Source: JAVBLT01 sp031553315 (lineage in GTDB: Bacteria; Verrucomicrobiota; Kiritimatiellia; RFP12; DVOR01). From it: DNA of 14,613 bases. Position numbers and translations under genes: made by a program. The notes beneath the pieces were generated by a model that was not told the origin of the DNA, searched no databases, and saw nothing but the letters and a program-made list of their open reading frames with translations. The stretch spans positions 1 to 14,613 of the forward strand of contig JAVBLT010000030.1 of assembly GCA_031553315.1 (NCBI GenBank). Direction: 5' to 3'. Within the stretch, counting starts at the first letter, position 1. Every line of letters starts with the position of its first letter. Positions 1 to 8,076 of this stretch are shown here, piece after piece.

Positions 1-4
1 CAAA

Positions 5-62
5 CTCCTTTTGTTCTCTTGAACTGCGGCACACTATACCAAACGCTTGTCACATTCGTCAA
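5..62 (-). promoter_or_regulatory. Minus-strand promoter and RBS of an off-window gene
   Basis: Read on the minus strand, TTGACG (62-57) is followed by an 18-nt spacer and TATAGT (38-33). A TG one base before the -10 hexamer makes it an extended -10. Downstream, AAGGAG (10-5) is a good Shine-Dalgarno sequence ending four bases before the window edge. The start codon should lie just left of position 1. This predicts a gene divergent from alaS; its identity cannot be seen. Confidence 0.6.
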
Positions 63-263
63 TAGACAAATTCAATTATTTTTTATTTTTTATTTTTGGC
101 TTGCTTGACGCCTTGACGGCATGTTATGGTGTATTATAAGGATTTTATAGAGTTATATTCGGCGAAATTCAAAAAGTAAACCAAAATCACTTGACGCGTT
201 TCGCGTGACATTAGTCCGATATTTTTGACAAAACAAAGGGGTTTCACCTGAATTTCACTTTAC

Positions 264-311
264 GCGCCCGCCTCACCGCCTCCTGCTTTTTCAGCGGCGC
301 GCCTTTTTTTT
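264..311 (+). terminator. Possible terminator or attenuator in the alaS leader
   Basis: The segments at 264-271 and 294-300 can pair with one bulge, both GC-rich, and are followed by a run of eight T (304-311). The loop of about 22 nt is large for an intrinsic terminator. If transcription of alaS starts near 147, this would be an attenuator in its leader. The support is only the stem and T-run. Confidence 0.3.
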
Positions 312-517
312 CCGCATTCATTTTTGAGCCCGGTTTCATGAAAAAAAACGTCTACCCCGCCGCTTTCCAATGCCGACAAGCAGCTTACGCGACATTTCAC
401 GGGGGCGCGGCGTGCCGCCGGCCGGCCAATCCGCGCATGCCCCGCGATATTGTGTTGATTCTTTGCCGTGGCTGTTTTATCCTTATAGGCGTTTTTCAAC
501 AACAAGGAACCGATTCC

Positions 518-2311
518 ATGAAACTGACTGCCGATGTTCTGCGCGACAAATTTTTGAGCTTTTTCAAATCCAAAGGTCACACCGTCATCTCCGGCGCCTC
601 GCTGATTCCCGAAAACGATCCGACCGTGCTCTTCACCACGGCGGGGATGCACCCGCTTGTGCCCTATCTCCTGGGTGAAAAACACCCCGCCGGCACACGC
701 CTGACCGATGTGCAGAAATGCGTCCGCACCGGCGACATCGAGGCCGTGGGCGACGCTTCGCACCTCACCTTCTTCGAAATGCTGGGCAACTGGTCTCTCG
801 GCGATTATTTCAAAAAGGAAGCGATCGCCTGGTCTTACGAGTTTCTCACCGATCCCCAGTGGCTCGGTTTCAAGCCGGAGCAGCTCGCCGTCACCGTCTT
901 CGAAGGCGAGCCCGGCATCCCGCGCGACGACGAATCGATCGCCATCTGGAAATCGCTCGGCATCCCCGAAAACCGGATCTACGCCCTCCCCCGCGAAGAC
1001 AACTGGTGGGGCCCCGCCGGAACCACCGGCCCCTGCGGGCCCGACACGGAAATGTTCATCGACACCGGCAAGCCCGGCTGCGGAAGCGACCGTTGCGGCC
1101 CCGGCTGCCGTTGCGGGAAATACATCGAGATCTGGAACGACGTGTTCATGCAGTACAACAAAACCGCCGCCGGCGCCTACGAGCCGCTCAAGCAGAGCAA
1201 CGTGGATACCGGCATGGGCGTGGAGCGCACCATCTGCATGATCAACGGCTATGCCACCGTCTACGAAACCGAGCTTTTCACCCCGCTCATGGCCAAAATC
1301 CGCGAGATGGCCACGCTTGAGCTTTCCCCTGAAAAGGCCACCCGCGCCGAGCGCATCATCGCCGACCACATGCGCACCGCCACCTTCATTCTGGGCGACC
1401 CGCGCGGCGGCGTCAAGCCCGGCAACGTGGGCGCCAACTATGTGCTCCGCCGCCTCATCCGCCGCAGCGTGCGCTACGCCAGAGACCTGGGCATCCCCTC
1501 CGGTTTCACCACGATCCTGGCCGAGATCGTGATGCAGACCTACGCGCATTTCTACCCCGAGCTCGCCGAAAAGCGCGCCCTCATCATGGAAGAGCTCGCC
1601 GCCGAGGAAGAACGCTTCGAAAAGACCCTCGCCGCCGGCCGGCGCGAATTTGAAAAGAGCTCCTCCGCCCTCAAGGAACACGGCCAGCCCCAGCTCTCCG
1701 GCCGCGCCGCCTTCAAACTCTACGACACCTACGGCTTCCCCCTCGAAATGACCGAAGAGCTCGCCGCCGAGCAGGGGCTCACCGTAGACAAAGCCGGCTT
1801 CGACGCCGCCTTCGAAAAACACAAAGAGCTCTCCAAGCAAGGCGAAGGCACCTTCAAGGGCGGCCTCGCCGACCACTCCGACCAGACCACCCGCCTGCAC
1901 ACCGCCACCCACCTCCTGCACAAGGCGCTCAAGATCGTCCTCGGCGATCACGTGAACCAGAAGGGCTCCAACATCACCCCCGAGCGCCTGCGTTTCGACT
2001 TCTCCCACGGCGAGAAAATGACCCCCGAGCAGATCAGGCAGGTCGAAGACCTCGTCAACGAACAGATCCGCCGCGCCATGCCCATCACCTGCGAGACCAT
2101 GACCATTGAAGAAGCCCAGGCCGCCAGCGCCACCGCCCTCTTCACCGGAAAATACGGCGAACAGGTCAAAGTCTACACCATGGGCGATTTCTCCATGGAA
2201 GTCTGCGGAGGCCCCCACGCCGCCAACACCGGCGACCTCAAAAGCTTCAAGATCCAGAAAGAGGAATCCTCCTCCGCAGGCGTGCGCCGCATCAAAGCCG
2301 TCATCGGCTAG
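518..2311 (+). CDS. alaS: Alanyl-tRNA synthetase, short form (597 aa)
   Basis: Cytoplasmic class II enzyme that charges tRNA-Ala with alanine and clears mischarged Ser or Gly. The catalytic core is at about 1-240, with motif 2 around residues 82-99 (HLTFFEMLGNWSLGD) and motif 3 GMGVER at 232-237. A helical tRNA-recognition region follows to about 430. The editing (SAD-type) domain at about 455-597 keeps both metal-binding motifs, HTATH (461-465) and CGGPH (563-567). It is far shorter than the roughly 875 aa of E. coli AlaRS. Residues 446-459 (FKGGLADHSDQTTR) lead directly into HTATH, so the beta-barrel subdomain is absent, and the chain ends after the editing domain, so C-Ala is absent too. 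This architecture matches the mini-AlaRS known in CPR bacteria. A cysteine cluster C188, C193, C197, C199 may bind zinc. The start at 518 has AAGGAA 8 nt upstream; the in-frame extension to 338 has no family resemblance. The TAG stop belongs to a palindromic element, and the pre-insertion stop was probably TAA. Confidence 0.95.
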   Translation: MKLTADVLRDKFLSFFKSKGHTVISGASLIPENDPTVLFTTAGMHPLVPYLLGEKHPAGTRLTDVQKCVRTGDIEAVGDASHLTFFEMLGNWSLGDYFKKEAIAWSYEFLTDPQWLGFKPEQLAVTVFEGEPGIPRDDESIAIWKSLGIPENRIYALPREDNWWGPAGTTGPCGPDTEMFIDTGKPGCGSDRCGPGCRCGKYIEIWNDVFMQYNKTAAGAYEPLKQSNVDTGMGVERTICMINGYATVYETELFTPLMAKIREMATLELSPEKATRAERIIADHMRTATFILGDPRGGVKPGNVGANYVLRRLIRRSVRYARDLGIPSGFTTILAEIVMQTYAHFYPELAEKRALIMEELAAEEERFEKTLAAGRREFEKSSSALKEHGQPQLSGRAAFKLYDTYGFPLEMTEELAAEQGLTVDKAGFDAAFEKHKELSKQGEGTFKGGLADHSDQTTRLHTATHLLHKALKIVLGDHVNQKGSNITPERLRFDFSHGEKMTPEQIRQVEDLVNEQIRRAMPITCETMTIEEAQAASATALFTGKYGEQVKVYTMGDFSMEVCGGPHAANTGDLKSFKIQKEESSSAGVRRIKAVIG

Positions 2312-2471
2312 AGCAGGTTTCGAATGAGATTTCCGGATTTTGCGAAGGTGAATTTGGGTTTTTACAAACGCTTGAGGCGAGCCGTAGCAACGCTACGGCG
2401 ATCTGAAAGGGTGAAATTCAAAAACAAAAAGCACCGAGAAAAAGCGGAAAGATCAATCGAAACATGCTCTA
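2309..2471. mobile_element. MITE-like palindromic element, copy 1
   Basis: A 163-bp non-coding imperfect palindrome. The left end TAGAGCAGGTTTCGAATGA and the reverse complement of the right end, TAGAGCATGTTTCGATTGA, differ at only two positions. Pairing continues inward in patches to an apical hairpin, GCCGTAGC-AAC-GCTACGGC (2381-2399), centred on base 2390, the exact midpoint. The outer TA at both ends fits a duplicated TA target, typical of IS630/Tc1-mariner-type MITEs. The first TA plus G forms the alaS stop codon. Removing the element with one TA leaves TAAGCC, so the earlier stop would be TAA. A related copy lies at 5282-5445. No transposase is in the window. The alternative is a structured RNA or a REP-like repeat. 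Confidence 0.65.
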
Positions 2472-2494
2472 AGCCGAATCACAAAGCCATGCGG

Positions 2495-2528
2495 CGGCGG
2501 AGGCAATATGCCTCCGCCGTTTTCGTTT
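2495..2528 (+). terminator. Intrinsic terminator of alaS
   Basis: A perfect 11-bp GC-rich stem (CGGCGGAGGCA at 2495-2505 with 2509-2519) has a 3-nt loop and is followed by the broken T-tract TTTTCGTTT (2520-2528). Without the palindromic element it would lie about 20 nt after the alaS stop, as expected for that gene's terminator. It ends 9 nt before the heparinase start codon, so it could also act as an attenuator for that gene. Confidence 0.75.
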
Positions 2529-2537
2529 AAAGACACC

Positions 2538-4325
2538 ATGACACGCCTGATTTTTCTCTTGCCCTTCATCGCCGCCCTCGCCGCCGCCTCGCCCCTCAAA
2601 CCCGAATTCGGGACCGATCCCGAGGCCATTCTCAGCTATTTCAAAAACCGCGAAGCCGCCTTCAAGCCCGTAAAACCAAGCCCAAACGACCTAAAAATCG
2701 CCGCCGACGCCCTGGCCCACCGCTTCTATGCGCACAACGGCTACCAACCCTCCTTCGACTACGGCCAAGACATCGACTGGCGCCACTGGCCCGTGAAAGA
2801 CAACGAGCTCCGCTGGCAGCTCCACCGCCTCAAATGGTGGCTCCCCATGCTCAAAACCTACCGCCAAACCCTCGACGAAACCTGGTTCCGCGAATGGCAG
2901 GCGCAATACATCGACTGGCTCGCCAAAAACCCCCGCTCCGACCTCGAAAACGCCCGTTACGCCTGGCGCGCCCTCGAAACCAGCGACCGCCTCGCCCTCC
3001 ACACCGAGCTCCTCCCCTACGCCATCGCCTCCCCCGCCTTCGACGCCCCCTTCCTCACCCTCTACCTCGAGACCCTCCAGGCCCACGCCGACCACCTCCG
3101 CGCCCACTACTCCAAACAAGGCAACCACCGCCTCTTCGAAGCCTGCCGCATCCTCATCGCCGGCACCCGCCTCCCCGAGTTCAAAGACGCCCCCCAATGG
3201 CGCAGCGAAGGCATCGCCATCCTCACCGAAGAAATCGAAAAACAAGTCTACCCCGACGGCTTCCAATTCGAGCTCGACCCCCACTACCACCTCGCCGCAA
3301 TCGAACTCTTCCTTCAACCGCTCCAGAACGGCGCCGACCTTCCGGAAAGTTACCGCCAAGCCGTCTGGAACATGATCCGCGCCACACTCGACATCACCTT
3401 CCCCGACCACACCCAACCCCTTTTCTCCGACGCCGGCGCCATCGGCAAAAACCAAATTTCAAAACACTGCAAAGCCTGGCTCACCCTTTTCCCCGATTCC
3501 CCCACCCTCCGCCACTTCGCCACCCGCGGCAAAGAAGGCGCCCCGCCCCCCCACACCTCCGCCGCCCACAAAGACAGCGGCTTCTACATCTTCCGCAGCG
3601 GCTGGGCCCCCCACTCCACCGTCATGATCCTCAAAGCCGGCCCACCCGCCTTCTGGCACAACCAGCCCGACAACGGCACCTTCGAGCTCTACATCAACGG
3701 CCGCAACTTCTTCCCCGATTCCGGCCGCTACGTCTACGGCGGCGATGAAAACATCCTCGCACAGCGCGCCTGGTTCCGCCAGACCCGCGTGCACCAGACC
3801 CTCACCCTCGCCAACGCCAACCTCCACGCCACCCAGTCCACATGCCTATTTTGGGACAACACCCTCCTCATCACCGAAAACCCAAGCTACCCCGGCCTCA
3901 AACACCGCCGCACCGTCCACTTCATCGACCAAACCTTCTTCGTGCTGATCGACGAAGCCCTCGGCCCCGCCACCGGCCCCGTCGAGCTCCACTTCCAGCT
4001 CGCCCAAGGCGCCCCCGCCCTCGACCTCCACGCCAACACCGCCGCCACCGCCTACCCCGACGGCAACAACATCGCCCTCGCCGCCTTCTCCCCCACCCAC
4101 ACCATCCGCATGATCGAAGAAGAAGGCTGGGTCTCCCACGCCTACATGGAAAAAGCCCCCCGCCCCGCCTTCGCCTTCACCGCCGATAAAACCACAGAAG
4201 CCCCCCTCCGCTTCATCACCGTCATCACCCCCTTTTCCGGGCAAACCCCGCCCGCCATCCGCGTGAACGGCCCCCAAATCGAAATCCACGGAAAGCCCTA
4301 CACACTGCCAACCCCAAAACCCTGA
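2538..4325 (+). CDS. Secreted heparinase II/III-family polysaccharide lyase (PL12-like)
   Basis: A 595-residue exported lyase, likely cleaving a uronic-acid-containing glycosaminoglycan such as heparan sulfate by beta-elimination. Residues 1-17 are a signal peptide (MTRLIFLLPFIAALAAA). The alpha-helical toroid spans about 25-335 and includes a conserved-looking DPHYH (247-251). A beta-sandwich domain begins near 350 and carries the hallmark segment WHNQPDNGTFELYINGRNFF (373-392) followed by PDSG, as I remember from family PL12 (HepC, heparinase III). H374 is the likely catalytic or metal-site histidine by position; this is inferred. I chose ATG 2538 because the in-frame ATG at 2508 lies inside the terminator hairpin loop and would put ten residues before the signal peptide. 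However, 2538 lacks a clear Shine-Dalgarno site, whereas 2508 has GGAGG only 4 nt upstream. No sulfatase, SusC/D-like or other glycan-degradation gene is beside it. Exact substrate is unknown. Confidence 0.85.
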   Translation: MTRLIFLLPFIAALAAASPLKPEFGTDPEAILSYFKNREAAFKPVKPSPNDLKIAADALAHRFYAHNGYQPSFDYGQDIDWRHWPVKDNELRWQLHRLKWWLPMLKTYRQTLDETWFREWQAQYIDWLAKNPRSDLENARYAWRALETSDRLALHTELLPYAIASPAFDAPFLTLYLETLQAHADHLRAHYSKQGNHRLFEACRILIAGTRLPEFKDAPQWRSEGIAILTEEIEKQVYPDGFQFELDPHYHLAAIELFLQPLQNGADLPESYRQAVWNMIRATLDITFPDHTQPLFSDAGAIGKNQISKHCKAWLTLFPDSPTLRHFATRGKEGAPPPHTSAAHKDSGFYIFRSGWAPHSTVMILKAGPPAFWHNQPDNGTFELYINGRNFFPDSGRYVYGGDENILAQRAWFRQTRVHQTLTLANANLHATQSTCLFWDNTLLITENPSYPGLKHRRTVHFIDQTFFVLIDEALGPATGPVELHFQLAQGAPALDLHANTAATAYPDGNNIALAAFSPTHTIRMIEEEGWVSHAYMEKAPRPAFAFTADKTTEAPLRFITVITPFSGQTPPAIRVNGPQIEIHGKPYTLPTPKP

Positions 4326-4331
4326 TTTTAA

Positions 4332-4360
4332 TGGTCATTTCCACCCCTTTTTGGTAAAGT
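4332..4360 (+). promoter_or_regulatory. Candidate promoter of the prolyl isomerase gene
   Basis: TGGTCA (4332-4337), a 17-nt spacer and TAAAGT (4355-4360), with TG one base before the -10. The TTTGGTAAAGT core resembles TTTGGTATAGT of the minus-strand promoter at the left edge. It lies in the 65-bp gap after the heparinase gene. Confidence 0.4.
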
Positions 4361-4390
4361 ATCCGCCCTACACCAGAAAGGAACCCAGCC

Positions 4391-5284
4391 ATGTCCACCC
4401 CCAGCGTCTTTGTCAACGGCGAGAAAATCCCCCAGGAAGCCATCGACTTCGAGCTCCAGCGCCTCATCCAGTATTACGCCCAGCAAGGCATGCCCGAAAA
4501 CCAGATCCGCAGCCACCTTGAACACCTCCGCCAGCAATCCATCGACCAGGCCATCGGCGCCAAGCTCCTCATCGCAGAAGCCCGCCGCCTCGAAATCCCC
4601 GTGACCGACGCCGAGCTCGAAGAACGCTTCCAGCAGTTCGCCAAGCAACACGGCGGCCTCGAACAGCTTCGCGGAATCCTCAAAAAGCAAGGCATGAGCG
4701 AAGACAAATTCAAACAAGAGCTCCGCCAAGGCCGCCAAGTCGACAAACTCGTCGAAAAAGCCTGCTCCGGCATCCCCATGCCCACCGAAGCCGAAATCAA
4801 AGAATTCTACGCCAAAAACAAAGAAAACTACACCACCGAAGACCGCGTCCTCGCCCAGCACATCCTCATCAAACCCGCCGACGACACCCCCGGCGCCAAA
4901 GACCTTGCCCGCCAGACCATCGATTCCATCCGCAACCGCATCGTCGGCAAAGGCGCCATCTTCGGCGAAGAAGCCGCCGCCCACTCCGACTGCCCCAGCG
5001 GAAAATCCAACGGCGGCTCCCTCGGCTGGTTCGGCCGCGGCCAAATGGTCAAACCCTTTGAAGACGCCGCCTTCGACCTCCCCCTCAACGCCGTCAGCGA
5101 CGTGATCGAAACCCAGTTCGGCTTCCACATCATCTTCAAAACCGAAGAAGAAAAAGGCGCCCCCGCCGATTTCGACCAAGTTCACGACCAAGTCCGCGAC
5201 CTCATCTTCCACTCCCGCCGCGGAGAAGGCGTCTCGGCCTACGTCAAAGAACTCCGCGACAAAGCCACCATCGAAATCAAATAG
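4391..5284 (+). CDS. Parvulin-type peptidyl-prolyl isomerase with SurA-like N-terminus
   Basis: A 297-residue foldase that should catalyse cis-trans isomerisation of peptidyl-proline bonds. The helical N-terminal chaperone-like region (about 5-145) starts with VFVNGEKI, the usual opening of SurA/PpiC proteins. The PpiC rotamase domain spans about 151-252, with QHILIK (156-161), GGSLGWFGRGQMVKPFEDAA (208-227) and FGFHIIF (243-249). A C-terminal helix follows. SurA and PrsA relatives carry a signal peptide or lipobox, but this one begins MSTPSVFVNG with no hydrophobic stretch. An in-frame TAA a few codons upstream (4355-4357) rules out a longer N-terminus, so it probably acts in the cytoplasm. 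AGAAAGGA lies 8 nt before the ATG. Without the palindromic element at its stop codon, tex would follow after about 20 nt, suggesting former co-transcription. Confidence 0.9.
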   Translation: MSTPSVFVNGEKIPQEAIDFELQRLIQYYAQQGMPENQIRSHLEHLRQQSIDQAIGAKLLIAEARRLEIPVTDAELEERFQQFAKQHGGLEQLRGILKKQGMSEDKFKQELRQGRQVDKLVEKACSGIPMPTEAEIKEFYAKNKENYTTEDRVLAQHILIKPADDTPGAKDLARQTIDSIRNRIVGKGAIFGEEAAAHSDCPSGKSNGGSLGWFGRGQMVKPFEDAAFDLPLNAVSDVIETQFGFHIIFKTEEEKGAPADFDQVHDQVRDLIFHSRRGEGVSAYVKELRDKATIEIK

Positions 5285-5445
5285 AGCAATTTTCAAATGA
5301 GAATTCCTGATTTTTGAAAGCGATTTTTCTTTTTGACGACCCCTTGAAAGGGAAGCGTAGCCGCGCTACGACGACCAGAAAAGAGTGATCTTCAAAAAGG
5401 AAAAGCGCCGAGAAAAACAGGAACGCTCAATTGAAACCTGCGCCA
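5282..5445. mobile_element. MITE-like palindromic element, copy 2
   Basis: A 164-bp relative of the element at 2309-2471. Shared blocks include the TAGAGCA left end, AATGAGA, the apical CGTAGC/GCTACG hairpin (5356-5370, at the midpoint), TTCAAAAA, GCCGAGAAAAA (ACCGAGAAAAA in copy 1) and TCAATTGAAAC (TCAATCGAAAC in copy 1). Its arms pair well with each other, for example 5320-5338 with 5390-5409. The right end has decayed to TGCGCCA, against TGCTCTA in copy 1. Its first TA plus G forms the stop of the prolyl isomerase gene; removal would leave TAAAAC, again a TAA stop. It separates the isomerase gene from tex. A short frame (MRIPDF then stop) shows the element does not encode a conserved peptide. 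Confidence 0.62.
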
Positions 5446-5464
5446 AAACCAAGGTACGCCGCTC

Positions 5465-7717
<2,253 letters not shown>

Positions 7718-7740
7718 TCCCCTTCCGGCGCCTTCGATCC

Positions 7741-7770
7741 AAGTGAAAAAATTATCACATTTTTCACTTT
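7741..7770 (+). terminator. A/T-rich stem-loop after tex, possible terminator
   Basis: AAGTGAAAAA (7741-7750) pairs perfectly with TTTTTCACTT (7760-7769) around a 9-nt loop. It lies 23 nt after the tex stop. The stem is AT-rich, so it would be a weak terminator. The nested GTGA/TCAC half-sites just upstream of a promoter candidate could instead be an operator. Confidence 0.4.
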
Positions 7771-7775
7771 CCCGC

Positions 7776-7804
7776 TTGCGCTTTCCCCGCCACTGTGCTA
7801 ATTT
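7776..7804 (+). promoter_or_regulatory. Candidate promoter of the beta-helix protein gene
   Basis: TTGCGC (7776-7781), a 17-nt spacer and TAATTT (7799-7804), with TG one base before the -10 (extended -10). It would give a leader of roughly 265 nt containing both hairpins. Confidence 0.42.
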
Positions 7805-7902
7805 GATAATGTTGATGGATTTTTGAAGACATCGCGCAAGCGACCTCTCTTCTACCGCAACGAAAAATAGCTTTTTATTTTGCGTTACCGCATTACAAAT
7901 CG

Positions 7903-8021
7903 TTCAGATGAAAACGACCAAATTTTCCGGACGAACGACATGTAAGCGGAGGCGTCGCTTCTATTTGGGCGCGCCTCTCTTCATGCTTTCGTCCAAGGCG
8001 CTTGGTCGTGCCTCATCTGAA
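7903..8021. repeat. Long imperfect hairpin in the leader region
   Basis: Arms pair around one centre (about 7962): TTCAGATG (7903-7910) with CATCTGAA (8014-8021), ACGACCAA (7914-7921) with TTGGTCGT (8002-8009), GGACGAA (7929-7935) with TTCGTCC (7988-7994), CATG (7939-7942) with CATG (7982-7985), and GAGGCG (7949-7954) with CGCCTC (7972-7977). It is unrelated in sequence to the two TA-flanked elements but similar in length and symmetry. It may be a structured 5' leader, a small RNA or another palindromic mobile element. Confidence 0.6.
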
Positions 8022-8035
8022 AATATGAACCGAGA

Positions 8036-8070
8036 GGCCCGCCTTTTTTCGGCGGGTCACAGAGAAGGAG
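8036..8070 (+). promoter_or_regulatory. U-loop hairpin next to the RBS
   Basis: CCCGCC (8038-8043) pairs with GGCGGG (8051-8056) around a loop of six T and one C. It resembles a terminator stem but has no T-tract after it. The Shine-Dalgarno AAGGAG (8065-8070) begins 9 nt later and sits 6 nt before the ATG, so the hairpin could affect translation or mRNA stability. Confidence 0.45.
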
Positions 8071-8076
8071 CGAAAC

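Larger units (their letters stand above)
1..517. other. Divergent intergenic region upstream of alaS
   Basis: I see no convincing gene here. The left part (about 60-240) is AT-rich with a long T/A tract at 71-98. The right part (250-450) is GC-rich. TTGACG occurs at 105-110, 113-118 and 191-196, and TTGACA at 225-230. The best plus-strand promoter guess is TTGACG (113-118), a 16-nt spacer and TATAAG (135-140), which would leave a leader of about 370 nt for alaS. A second guess nearer the gene is TTGATT (455-460) with TTTATC (476-481). Neither is strong. A short inverted repeat, ACGCG-TTT-CGCGT, sits at 194-206. No T-box specifier or antiterminator pattern is visible, although the gene is an aminoacyl-tRNA synthetase. 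Confidence 0.5.
7718..8076. other. Intergenic region between tex and the beta-helix protein gene
   Basis: A 359-bp non-coding stretch. It holds, in order, an A/T stem-loop, a promoter candidate, a long imperfect hairpin, a small GC-rich hairpin and the Shine-Dalgarno site of the next gene. If the promoter is right, the next gene has a structured leader of about 265 nt. No tRNA or known riboswitch pattern was recognised. Confidence 0.6.

Noticed and set aside
105..230. Repeated TTGACG/TTGACA as operator array
   Set aside because: Spacing is irregular and the hexamer equals a -35 box, so chance and promoter content explain it.
338..517. N-terminal extension of AlaRS from ATG 338
   Set aside because: The extra 60 residues have no family match; MKLTADVLRDKF from 518 is the normal AlaRS start and has an RBS.
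260..2218. 652-codon open frame on the minus strand opposite alaS
   Set aside because: Low-complexity Gly/Ala/Val/Glu/Phe-rich translation lying entirely opposite a clear AlaRS; caused by C-ending codons on the other strand leaving no stops.
2324..2530. 68-codon basic ORF between alaS and the heparinase
   Set aside because: It lies in the palindromic element and terminator; the matching frame in copy 2 stops after MRIPDF, so it is not conserved as protein.
2508..2537. Start codon of the heparinase at 2508
   Set aside because: The ATG begins in the terminator loop with GGAGG only 4 nt away and would add ten residues ahead of a normal signal peptide. Kept as a possible alternative only.
7903..8021. 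Integron attC site
   Set aside because: Length and palindrome would fit, but I see no paired core sites of the GTTRRRY/RYYYAAC type and no integrase or cassette array.
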